Part shown: positions 16,795 through 24,740 of the stretch, one piece after another
How positions within the stretch are numbered: position 1 is the first letter of the stretch
Layout: every line of letters starts with the position of its first letter
Origin: UBA1081 sp964495345
GTDB taxonomy: Bacteria > Bacillota > Clostridia > Oscillospirales > Acutalibacteraceae
Length of the DNA: 39,798 nucleotides
Reading direction: 5' to 3'
Assembly (NCBI GenBank): GCA_964495345.1
Contig: CAZBVV010000008.1
Coordinates: 1-39,798, forward strand
Notes under the pieces: model-generated
The model's database searches: none
Told to the model about the DNA's origin: nothing
Seen by the model: the letters and a program-made list of their open reading frames with translations, nothing else
Translations under genes and position numbers: made by a program

Positions 16795-17309
16795 TTTTCA
16801 TCAGCCTCTTCACTTTTATTTTTGAGTTCATAATAATATACGCTTTCGGCATCTATACCCTGGTCTTTTATAACCCTCGCCGCATAGCTGATATTGGAAA
16901 GGCGTTTCATGGACAGCTCTATTTCTTTATTGTATGATTCGGATTTTAAATACTTTCTTCTGTGAGAAATCCTTATAAGCTCATACATAGCGTAAAGTGC
17001 AACGGAAAGCCCTACCAAACCAACACCCAACACAAGCTCTTTTTTTACAAGTATAACAAAGAGAAATGCGGCGTAAATAAGAATTAAAGCAATACGCATA
17101 TTACCGTAGCGGGATGAGAAACGAATACCGAAAAACTTTTCCGCACTGATAAGGGCAGGCTCTGAAATAGAGCTGCGGTATGATTTTTTGCCGCACTCGG
17201 GACATTCCAATATGGGATTGCCTACTTTTCTGCCTTTTTTTGCAGTTTTGTCATAGTATTCACAGGAACAGTGAGGACATTTATATACTTTATAATCCTT
17301 CTTTTTCAT
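16791..17309 (-). CDS. Zinc-ribbon protein with two membrane helices
   Basis: The 172-residue product begins with a rubredoxin-like zinc ribbon (CPHCSCEYYD ... CPECGKKSY), followed by two hydrophobic helices (about residues 72-88 and 92-112) and a charged cytoplasmic tail. I do not recognise a named family. A run of G just before ATG serves as ribosome-binding site, immediately after the rhamnosidase stop codon 16 bp away. Its stop overlaps the start of the DUF2207-like gene, so a shared membrane complex is plausible. Confidence 0.7.
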   Translation of the reverse strand: MKKKDYKVYKCPHCSCEYYDKTAKKGRKVGNPILECPECGKKSYRSSISEPALISAEKFFGIRFSSRYGNMRIALILIYAAFLFVILVKKELVLGVGLVGLSVALYAMYELIRISHRRKYLKSESYNKEIELSMKRLSNISYAARVIKDQGIDAESVYYYELKNKSEEADEK

Positions 17310-17325
17310 ATGCTGTCGCGCCCCC

Positions 17326-19881
17326 TTAATCGCAAATTGTTATACTTTTGTCAGCAGAATATTTTACGCATCTTATACCGTCGGTATATGTAACGGATAC
17401 GCTGATTCTGCCGTTCTTTGTAATAAGTGAACCGGAAATATTACCGCTTTCGGGTATATTGGCAGGCTCTATTTTAATTTTTTCATAGCCTGTACTGTCC
17501 TCACATTGTTTTATGCCGAGAATATATGTAAAAATATATTCATTAACAGCACCGAACATGGGATGTGAAAGAGAATCACAGCCGTCCCAATTTTCCCAGA
17601 GTGTGGTTGCACCGTGATTTTTCATGAATCCGAATGAAACTTCGGATTCATTCGTAAGCATAAGCCATGCAAGAGAGCCGTAGCCTTTTTCAAACAACAC
17701 ACGAACAACAATATCCGTACCGAATATGCCCGTATCAAGATGACCGAGTTCCGTATAGTGTTTTACAAGATTTTCTTCGGTGCGTTCATCACCTAAACCT
17801 AAATCAAGTGCAAATGCATCAGCACCCTGTACACCGTCACAGAATGAGCCCGTTTCCTCATTGTAAAAAGCTTTTACAAATGAATCCGATACCTCAAAAA
17901 ATCTTTCTTCAAGTGCTTTGGCGTCCGCTGTTTTGCCGAGTATTGCGGAACTTTTCATCGTCATATCAATGCATTTGAGATAGAAATATGTATTGACAAA
18001 TTCACAAGGAATACGAACGTCGTTATCAGGCGGACACCAATCACCGAGACACCAGCCAAGTTCTTCTTCTCGCACAACTATATTATCATCGGAGTGTGCC
18101 TGCATATAGTCAAGATATTTGAGCATTCTGTTGTAATATTTACTGAGAACTGAAATATCACCGAATTTTTTATAGAATGTCCACGGAACGATTACCATAG
18201 CTCCGCCCCATCCTCCGGGACCTCCGCCGCCGCCGTAGAAAGGTGCTGTATGCTGAACGTGACCGTTGTATATATCCTGACAGTCGGCAATATCGTCCAT
18301 CCATTTTCTGTACATTTTTTCGCTGTCGAAAATTGTCATACCTGCACCGCAACAAAGCTGACCGTCACCTGTATAGCCTAAACGCTCACGGTGGGGACAA
18401 TCTGAGGGAATCATGCCGTGAATGTTGCAGTTCTGCGTTCTGCAATAAGCCTCAAAGAGCCATGCAAGAATTTCGTTTTCCGTTTTAAGCTCTGCAACAA
18501 CAGGTACGGGAGAATATACAACGTCAAACCGTTCAAGCGTTGCATTTCCCTCTACTCTTATGTATCTGCCTGCACGCCATGTAAAAAGTGGCTTAAACTG
18601 ACGCATATTTTCACCGCAGATGTAAACATCCTGCTGTAAACGGAAATCTCCGCCTGTGTGACGAAGCATAAAATCTCCGTTTTCGTCAATTCTTTCAGCC
18701 ATAGTTATTACTGCTTTATCCCCTGCCGAAGCATCATCACCGAACTTAATAACCCACAAGCCCGAAACATCAAGTGTAAGGTCATAAAGCTTGCCTTTTT
18801 CGTCATCTGCAATAAGCTTTGGCTCAAGGGAGTATGCAACAGTATCACCGGAAAAATCCTGACGGCTCATAACAACCGCTTCGGAATCGGTTACAGTCAT
18901 ATTAAGCCACGATGAATCATTATAGCCAACAGAAAATACGTCATTATCGTAATCTCTGCCGTCGATTGTTTCGTTGTTATAAATATTTGTAACCTTTATA
19001 TAGCTTTCTTTATAAAGTGCTGATGCGTCGGAGTTAATCTCTTTTACAGAGCCGTCTTTCATGGTAAGAATTATCTTAAAAATAACCTTTTTATTACCCC
19101 ATTTGGGCATACGCTCTCCGCCGCCCACAAGATGAGTACCGTACCAGCCGTTACCAACATGAAGCGCAAGAACGTTTTTACCGTCACCGATAAGAGAAGT
19201 TACATCATAATCAAGATAATATCTTCTCTGTGTCATTGTATCAAAAATAGGATAAGTTGCCTGTGAAAAATCACGCTTTGCATAGTTTGTCCATGCAGGA
19301 ATATACATCTCATCCGTAAGCTTTTTGCCGTTGAAATAAGGCACGACAAAGCCAAGTGTATTGATTCTTACAACTGCAGATGCAATATTATCGGCATCGA
19401 ATGACTTTCTTACATAAAAAGCATCAAGAGAATTATCCGCTTCAAGATAGGTGCAACCGTCAAACTCAAAAGAAATCACCATGGGAACATTTTTGCGGTT
19501 TTCATCGGTATATTCACAACCGCATACTGCAAAACCGCATTTTTCATAAAATGCAACGGCATAGCTCTGAGCATTTACGGTAACACGCTGTGCTCCTGAT
19601 TGTTTACAATGGGTAACCAGGGCAGAAACAAGCTCTCTGCCCATGCCTTTACCTCGCATAGCTTTTGAAAACGCAATATTATCAATATGATAATCCGTTT
19701 CGTTTTCTTTATAAAATCTGCCGCAACCTATAACCTCACCGTTTTCTTTCACAGCAAGGTATTTTGCAACGTCTTCATGTTTATCAAACAGTTTAGCTTC
19801 GGGATAACCCTGTTCATCGGAAAAAACAGAGACTCTCAAATCCTTAACTTCACCGGCACAGACAAGTGCAATTTCTGCCAT
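17326..19881 (-). CDS. GNAT acetyltransferase fused to GH78 alpha-L-rhamnosidase
   Basis: The 851-residue protein has an N-terminal GNAT domain (residues 1-140; VFSDEQGYPEA, acetyl-CoA loop RGKGMG at 76-81, YEKCGF near 112-117). It runs without a break into a GH78 alpha-L-rhamnosidase: an N-terminal beta domain (about 160-330), a middle beta domain, then the catalytic (alpha/alpha)6 barrel with SDCPHRERLGYTGDGQ, where GH78 general-acid residues lie, and GGGGGPGGWGGAMVIVPW, ending in a C-terminal beta domain. There is no signal peptide, so it acts in the cytoplasm on imported rhamnosides. ATG at 19881 has GGAG 8 bases upstream, overlapping the lacZ stop; the GTG at 19890 is rejected. Why an acetyltransferase is attached is unknown. 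Confidence 0.88.
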   Translation of the reverse strand: MAEIALVCAGEVKDLRVSVFSDEQGYPEAKLFDKHEDVAKYLAVKENGEVIGCGRFYKENETDYHIDNIAFSKAMRGKGMGRELVSALVTHCKQSGAQRVTVNAQSYAVAFYEKCGFAVCGCEYTDENRKNVPMVISFEFDGCTYLEADNSLDAFYVRKSFDADNIASAVVRINTLGFVVPYFNGKKLTDEMYIPAWTNYAKRDFSQATYPIFDTMTQRRYYLDYDVTSLIGDGKNVLALHVGNGWYGTHLVGGGERMPKWGNKKVIFKIILTMKDGSVKEINSDASALYKESYIKVTNIYNNETIDGRDYDNDVFSVGYNDSSWLNMTVTDSEAVVMSRQDFSGDTVAYSLEPKLIADDEKGKLYDLTLDVSGLWVIKFGDDASAGDKAVITMAERIDENGDFMLRHTGGDFRLQQDVYICGENMRQFKPLFTWRAGRYIRVEGNATLERFDVVYSPVPVVAELKTENEILAWLFEAYCRTQNCNIHGMIPSDCPHRERLGYTGDGQLCCGAGMTIFDSEKMYRKWMDDIADCQDIYNGHVQHTAPFYGGGGGPGGWGGAMVIVPWTFYKKFGDISVLSKYYNRMLKYLDYMQAHSDDNIVVREEELGWCLGDWCPPDNDVRIPCEFVNTYFYLKCIDMTMKSSAILGKTADAKALEERFFEVSDSFVKAFYNEETGSFCDGVQGADAFALDLGLGDERTEENLVKHYTELGHLDTGIFGTDIVVRVLFEKGYGSLAWLMLTNESEVSFGFMKNHGATTLWENWDGCDSLSHPMFGAVNEYIFTYILGIKQCEDSTGYEKIKIEPANIPESGNISGSLITKNGRISVSVTYTDGIRCVKYSADKSITICD

Positions 19882-19886
19882 TAAAA

Positions 19887-22800
19887 TCACTCCGTTACAA
19901 TAGTAAAATCGTAAATAAGTCTGCTGTCTTCGTCTATTTTGTATTTATCAAGAGTTTTAGGTCCGCAGCTGCCTGTACCTGTACCTCTTAAATAGCCGTC
20001 AACAGTAAGTACGGTGGAGTTTGCTCTTTTAAGCTGTTCCTGATGTTTTGCTTCATAAAGAGCCTTAGGTGTATAATCGTGAACATTGAAAGCAAAATGC
20101 TCTTCGGCATGAACAAAGAATGAGTGACCCTTATCATCATATATACGAAGCCATTTTACGTCACAATGCTCGCCGTTGTCCTGAGGATAGATATACGGCT
20201 CGTTCATATTCTCTACCTTGTCTTTATAAACACCCATAGGTGCCTGAATTTTGAAATCGGGAAGATTCTCAACAGGACCTCTGCCGTAATACTGAACTTT
20301 TCTGAATTCGGGTTTAAGCTCAACAGTCATACCGAATCTGGGGAGTTCAACATTCATGTCAACAACCTTGTTAAGCATTGCTGTTACTCTCATATCACCG
20401 TTGGGAGCAATTTTATAGAAAACCATACATTCAAATAAATCTTTTTTGCCGCCTTTGATGTTGTAAATGGCTACAACTGATGCAACGCTGCCGTCTATGC
20501 AAACGTCAAATCCGTCGGGTACAACGGTAACATCGTCAAGCTTTATTTCGCTCCACATATCCTTGAAAGGTCTGTCGTTATCAAGAGGTGCTCTGAAAAC
20601 ATTGGGAACAAAACCTCTTGTACCGCACGCAGGATTCTGATTGATATATTCAGCGCCGTTCTTTTTAAGTGAGATAAGATTGCCGTCTTTACAGTTGAAC
20701 ACGGCTTCACCGCCAAGGAAGATTACTTTTGCAGTTTCACCGTCGGATTCAACACAAATTTTACCTTTGCGGCTAAGCTCATAGGATACGGGAACATCAT
20801 TAAGAGTCAACTGCTCTCTTGATACTTCCCTATCTCCATCAAAGCAAATAAATGAAACCGTGTAATCGTTTGCCGTGTCAATATCTCTGAAATGAACGTC
20901 AACCTCAACTGTCTCTTCAGGAGCAATATCAAGTACTGTTTCGCCGTTTTCACAAGCAACGCCGTTCTGTTCAAGCACCCATTTTACGGTAAGATAGGAG
21001 CTGTTTTTAAATCTGTTTGTATTTGTAAACGCAAAGGTTTTATCCTCAATATGAGTTGCGATAAGAGGACGGTAAATCTCTTTCATCTGCTTTGCGCCAG
21101 TATGAAGTGTTCTGTCGGGATATACAAGACCGTCAACACAGAAATTGCCGTCGTGCCTTTTCTCCTTATGGTCACCGCCGTATGTGTACTTAAAGGGATA
21201 TTTTTCGTCACCCTCTTCATGGTAAACGGCATGGTCGCACCATTCCCAGATACATCCGCCCATAAGATTATCATACTTATAGATTAAATCCCAATATTCC
21301 TGCATAGCACCGGGACCGACACCCATAGCATGAGCATATTCACAAAGGAAGAAAGGTTTTTCTTTATAATTTTTAATTACGGAGCTGAGTCCGACTAAGC
21401 GTTTACCCTCGTATCTTCCCTCGCCTTTATAGATGCACTTACCGATTTTTTCAACATCGTCCTGATGTGTATACATTTCAGATACGACATCGTAAGCAAC
21501 TCTTTTTGTTCTTACAACACCCTCATAATGAACGGGGATAGGTGTACCCTGTGCTTTAAGATAAGCATAGCACTTATCCTGACATTTGTAACCGCCTGCT
21601 TCGTTGCCCAACGACCACATTGTAACTGATGTATGATTTCTGTCACGCTTGTACATTCTCATTACCCTGTCAACGTAATGGTGCTGCCATTTAAGATTGT
21701 TACTTATGCCGTTGTTGTCCTCATAACATACTTCCCAAGCACCGTGAGTTTCAATATCTGCCTCATCAACAACATAAAGTCCGTAAAGGTCACAAAGTGT
21801 GAGGAAGAACGGATCGGGAGGATAATGCGATGTTCTTACCGCATTAACGTTAAGCTCTTTCATGAGTTTAATATCTTTTTCCAGATCCTCATGACTCATG
21901 GCATAGCCTGTAACAGGGTGTGAATCGTGATGATTTACGCCTTTGAACTTAATCTTTTTGCCGTTGAAATAAAATACGTTACCTTTGATTTCTACAGTTT
22001 TGAAACCTGTATAACTGCGAAGTGACATAACCTCTTCACCGTTCTGATAAAGAGTTATAAAGAGAGTATAAATTGTGGGAATTTCGGCATTCCATTCAGT
22101 AACATCAAGACCGTCAAAGCTGAAACTCATCTTCTGTGAAGCTTTCTTTTCTTCAGACACAATTTCATTTTCGCCGTCAAAAAGTGAAACCTTAACCGTA
22201 CAGTTTTCGCCGTAAGCAGGCACGTCAACTGCACAAGTCATATCGTATTTGTCACCGTTTTTAACAGATGAAACAGCGTAATCATAAATATATGATTTAT
22301 CGTATGAAGAAAGAAGAACATCTCTGAAAATGCCTGTTTCACGGAACATATCCTGACATTCAAGATATGTACCGACGCACCATCTGTACATAAGCACAAC
22401 AAGTTCGTTTACACCGTCAACAAGCTTGCTTGTAATATCAAACTCAGCCGTATTGTGTGAGCCTTCGGAATAGCCTATATAACTGCCGTTGACATAAACC
22501 TCGATATTATTTGCATAACCGAGGAATGTGAGAATATAATTTTTATCCATATCCTCAACTGTAAATCTTTTTCTGTAAATACCTGCTGTCATATCCTCCG
22601 GAACAGCAGGAGGAGTGAGCTGGAACTCATAAGGACAGTTAAGATAAACAGGCTCCATATAGCCTTTTCTCTGCCATGTTGAGGGAACTTCAAGCTTATC
22701 AAATCTTACGCTTGCAGTATCAAGTGTATCGGGTATTTTGTCACAATGACGGAAAAACTTAAAATCCCATTCACCTGATAAACATTCAACAATATCCGAA

Positions 22801-22940
22801 CCGTATCTTTCACGTCTGACATCAGTAGACTTTGCACCGTCAAGAGTTTTGAACGGAATAAAATACGCTCTCGGTTCAAGAATGTTGTCCCTGAAAACCT
22901 TGAAATTTCTGTAATTTTTCTTTTGAAGATTATATTTCAT
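19887..22940 (-). CDS. lacZ: Beta-galactosidase, GH2 (LacZ type)
   Basis: This 1017-residue enzyme hydrolyses terminal beta-galactosides in the cytoplasm. Length and domain order match LacZ: a sugar-binding domain (VPSTWQRKGYMEPVYLN; DMTAGIYRKRF), an immunoglobulin-like domain, and a TIM barrel with GVNHHDSHPVTGYAM, RTSHYPPDPFF, acid/base Glu in SLGNEAGGYKC and nucleophile Glu in FLCEYAHAMG. A second Ig-like domain and the large C-terminal beta-sandwich follow. No signal peptide. GGAGG lies 7 bases before ATG at 22940; a TTG six bases upstream is rejected. It heads a five-gene operon with a consensus-like promoter, and its stop codon overlaps the ribosome-binding site of the GNAT-GH78 gene. 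Confidence 0.96.
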   Translation of the reverse strand: MKYNLQKKNYRNFKVFRDNILEPRAYFIPFKTLDGAKSTDVRRERYGSDIVECLSGEWDFKFFRHCDKIPDTLDTASVRFDKLEVPSTWQRKGYMEPVYLNCPYEFQLTPPAVPEDMTAGIYRKRFTVEDMDKNYILTFLGYANNIEVYVNGSYIGYSEGSHNTAEFDITSKLVDGVNELVVLMYRWCVGTYLECQDMFRETGIFRDVLLSSYDKSYIYDYAVSSVKNGDKYDMTCAVDVPAYGENCTVKVSLFDGENEIVSEEKKASQKMSFSFDGLDVTEWNAEIPTIYTLFITLYQNGEEVMSLRSYTGFKTVEIKGNVFYFNGKKIKFKGVNHHDSHPVTGYAMSHEDLEKDIKLMKELNVNAVRTSHYPPDPFFLTLCDLYGLYVVDEADIETHGAWEVCYEDNNGISNNLKWQHHYVDRVMRMYKRDRNHTSVTMWSLGNEAGGYKCQDKCYAYLKAQGTPIPVHYEGVVRTKRVAYDVVSEMYTHQDDVEKIGKCIYKGEGRYEGKRLVGLSSVIKNYKEKPFFLCEYAHAMGVGPGAMQEYWDLIYKYDNLMGGCIWEWCDHAVYHEEGDEKYPFKYTYGGDHKEKRHDGNFCVDGLVYPDRTLHTGAKQMKEIYRPLIATHIEDKTFAFTNTNRFKNSSYLTVKWVLEQNGVACENGETVLDIAPEETVEVDVHFRDIDTANDYTVSFICFDGDREVSREQLTLNDVPVSYELSRKGKICVESDGETAKVIFLGGEAVFNCKDGNLISLKKNGAEYINQNPACGTRGFVPNVFRAPLDNDRPFKDMWSEIKLDDVTVVPDGFDVCIDGSVASVVAIYNIKGGKKDLFECMVFYKIAPNGDMRVTAMLNKVVDMNVELPRFGMTVELKPEFRKVQYYGRGPVENLPDFKIQAPMGVYKDKVENMNEPYIYPQDNGEHCDVKWLRIYDDKGHSFFVHAEEHFAFNVHDYTPKALYEAKHQEQLKRANSTVLTVDGYLRGTGTGSCGPKTLDKYKIDEDSRLIYDFTIVTE

Positions 22941-23007
22941 AAACAAACCTCCGTTTGTATTTTTGCTGTTTTAACACGGGAAGATTATACAACCCCATAT
23001 TAAGTTC

Positions 23008-23036
23008 ATTTTAGCACATAAAAAATCAGTTTGCAA
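23008..23036 (-). promoter_or_regulatory. Promoter of the lacZ operon
   Basis: On the minus strand TTGCAA (23031-23036), a 17-bp spacer and TAAAAT (23008-23013) lie about 70 bp before lacZ. No operator palindrome or cre site is clear in the leader. Confidence 0.65.
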
Positions 23037-23067
23037 TCTTTAATATATAAATTTTGTTTTAAATTAA

Positions 23068-23096
23068 TTGAAAATCACATCATCCTGTGATATTAT
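23068..23096 (+). promoter_or_regulatory. Promoter of the RNA methyltransferase gene
   Basis: TTGAAA (23068-23073), a 17-bp spacer and TATTAT (23091-23096) lie 33 bp before the start codon. Confidence 0.65.
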
Positions 23097-23129
23097 AAGT
23101 TTACAAATAAACGGAACGGAATTTTAATT

Positions 23130-24164
23130 ATGAGTAAAAAAACCAAAAAAGAATCAATCGGATGTGCAGTTGCAGGCAAATGCGGCGGATGTCAGCTTCA
23201 GAATATGGATTATGAGCGTCAAAAAGCATTCAAGCAGGCTAAGGTTGTTAAGCTTTTCGGCAAATACTGCCGTGTTGCACCCATTGAGGGTATGGAAAAT
23301 CCCTATAACTACAGAAACAAGGTTTCTGCCGCTTTCGGCACAACAAGAAGCGGAATGATAATCTCGGGTGTATATCAGTCAAGCACTCACAACATAGTTA
23401 AAATTGACTCCTGTATGCTTGAAGATAAAACTGCTGATGAAATTATTGTAACAATCCGCAATCTGCTTATAGATTTTAAGCTCACCGCATACAACGAACA
23501 CACCTGCAAGGGCTTTTTACGTCATGTACTGATAAGACGTGGCTTTGCAACAGGTGAAATTATGGTTGTTATGGTAACGTCAACACCCGTATTCCCCGGT
23601 AAAAATCATTTTATTGAAAAGCTCCTGAAGATACATCCCGAAATAACAACGATAGTACAAAATATCAACAACAAATTCACAAGCATGGTTTTAGGTGACA
23701 GCCAGAAAGTTCTTTACGGCAAGGGCTATATTGAGGATATTCTTTGCGGGAAAAGATTCAGAATATCGCCAAAATCATTTTATCAGATTAATCCCGTTCA
23801 AACGGAAAAGCTTTACAACTGTGCCATAAATCTTGCTTCTCTTACAGGCAAAGAGAGAGTTATTGATGCATACTGCGGTATNNNNNNNNNNNNNNNNNNN
23901 NNNNNNNNNNNNNNNNNNNNNNNNNNNNNNNNNNNNNNNNNNNNNNNNNNNNNNNNNNNNNNNNNNNNNNNNNNNNNNNNNTCGTTGCTGATTCTGAATC
24001 CTGAAAAGATAGTTTATATTTCCTGTGATATCGAAACACAGGCAAGGGATGTGTATTATCTTACGAAAAAGGGATATAAAGTAAAAGCCTGCAGACCCTT
24101 TGATATGTTTCCTCACACACGGCACATAGAGTGTATTGTGCTACTTTGTCGCACAACACAGTGA
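23130..24164 (+). CDS. rlmD: RlmD/TrmA-family RNA uracil-C5 methyltransferase, interrupted by a gap
   Basis: The product should methylate C5 of a uridine in rRNA with SAM. An N-terminal iron-sulphur cysteine set is visible (C-x5-CGGC near residue 15 and SCML near residue 110), followed by the RumA-type central region and VIDAYCG (SAM motif I), where 100 N begin. After the gap come PEKIVYISCDIETQARD with the catalytic cysteine and FDMFPHTRHIE with the general-base glutamate. The true frame across the gap cannot be confirmed. In relatives this interval is much longer than 33 residues. No TRAM domain is present at the N-terminus. The last codons (after VLLCR) come from a palindromic repeat. In Firmicutes RlmCD is the likely specificity. 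Confidence 0.8.
   Translation: MSKKTKKESIGCAVAGKCGGCQLQNMDYERQKAFKQAKVVKLFGKYCRVAPIEGMENPYNYRNKVSAAFGTTRSGMIISGVYQSSTHNIVKIDSCMLEDKTADEIIVTIRNLLIDFKLTAYNEHTCKGFLRHVLIRRGFATGEIMVVMVTSTPVFPGKNHFIEKLLKIHPEITTIVQNINNKFTSMVLGDSQKVLYGKGYIEDILCGKRFRISPKSFYQINPVQTEKLYNCAINLASLTGKERVIDAYCGXXXXXXXXXXXXXXXXXXXXXXXXXXXXXXXXXXSLLILNPEKIVYISCDIETQARDVYYLTKKGYKVKACRPFDMFPHTRHIECIVLLCRTTQ
23882..23981. other. Assembly gap of 100 N
   Basis: Exactly 100 consecutive N is the usual placeholder for a scaffold gap of unknown length. It falls between SAM motif I and the catalytic-cysteine region of the RNA methyltransferase, so the motif carrying the DPPR-type residues is missing from view. Confidence 0.98.
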
Positions 24165-24236
24165 TATAAATTCCTTACGGAATTTGCGATATTCACTAAA
24201 GCATAGCGAGTATATCGCAAAACAAGTGCGGAACAA
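24146..24236. repeat. Composite palindromic repeat at the 3' end of the RNA methyltransferase gene
   Basis: Nested hairpins make up about 90 bp: AAATTCC-TTAC-GGAATTT, then GCGATAT...TATATCGC, enclosed by imperfect outer arms (TTGTCGCAC and GTGCGGAACAA). It overlaps the last codons and supplies the stop of the upstream gene. Mosaic palindromes of this style are common between genes in gut Clostridia; the family assignment is from memory. Confidence 0.6.
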
Positions 24237-24298
24237 TAAGAAGAAAACTTATAGCATCAATAAAAACTGTTAAAGAAAAGATTTAAGGATAAACCACC

Positions 24299-24654
24299 AT
24301 GAATGATGTATACACACTTGTACCGACTTTTGAAAACAAGTGATATATTCTGAGATATGCAGAACTTAATGATTGTTCTGCTCTTTTGGAAGAATATTCT
24401 GACATAAATGCTATTCCTTTTTCAACAGCGACAACTGCGGCGGTGACGATTCTTATTACACTACTGAACAAAGGATGTCCGAAGCAATAAACTATTGGCA
24501 TTGGGAATATAGCAGAAAAGGATTTGTTCGTTGGAGCATAACCGACAAAAGCACAGACAAGACTGTAGGAACTATTGAGCTGTTCCACCGAGAAGCAGAC
24601 AATTATTTTTTTAATTGCGGCTTGCTGTATTCGGATTTAAAAAGTGATTATTAA
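24299..24654 (+). pseudogene. Decayed GNAT acetyltransferase gene
   Basis: From ATG at 24299 the frame reads MNDVYTLVPTFENK, hits TGA (24341-24343), then continues YILRYAELNDCSALLEEYSD. At a T-run near 24415-24420 the frame must shift by one base to continue as NSDNCGGDDSYYTTEQRMS, then FVRWSITDKSTDKTVGTIELFHRE, and it stops at 24654. These are the N-terminal beta strands of a GNAT enzyme. The acetyl-CoA loop and C-terminal half are missing. One nonsense change, one frameshift and truncation make it non-functional. A sequencing error could explain the frameshift but not the rest. Confidence 0.75.
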
Positions 24655-24672
24655 CTATTTAAGCTGTCATCC

Positions 24673-24701
24673 TTGACATCACAAATAAAATATTGCATAA
24701 T
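24673..24701 (+). promoter_or_regulatory. Promoter of the GH36-GT4-GT2 operon
   Basis: TTGACA (24673-24678), a 17-bp spacer and CATAAT (24696-24701) lie about 40 bp before the GH36 start. The gap between the pseudogene and the operon contains nothing else notable. Confidence 0.7.
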
Positions 24702-24740
24702 AGAATTAATTAAAATAAAACAACTAAGGAGCGGATATAT

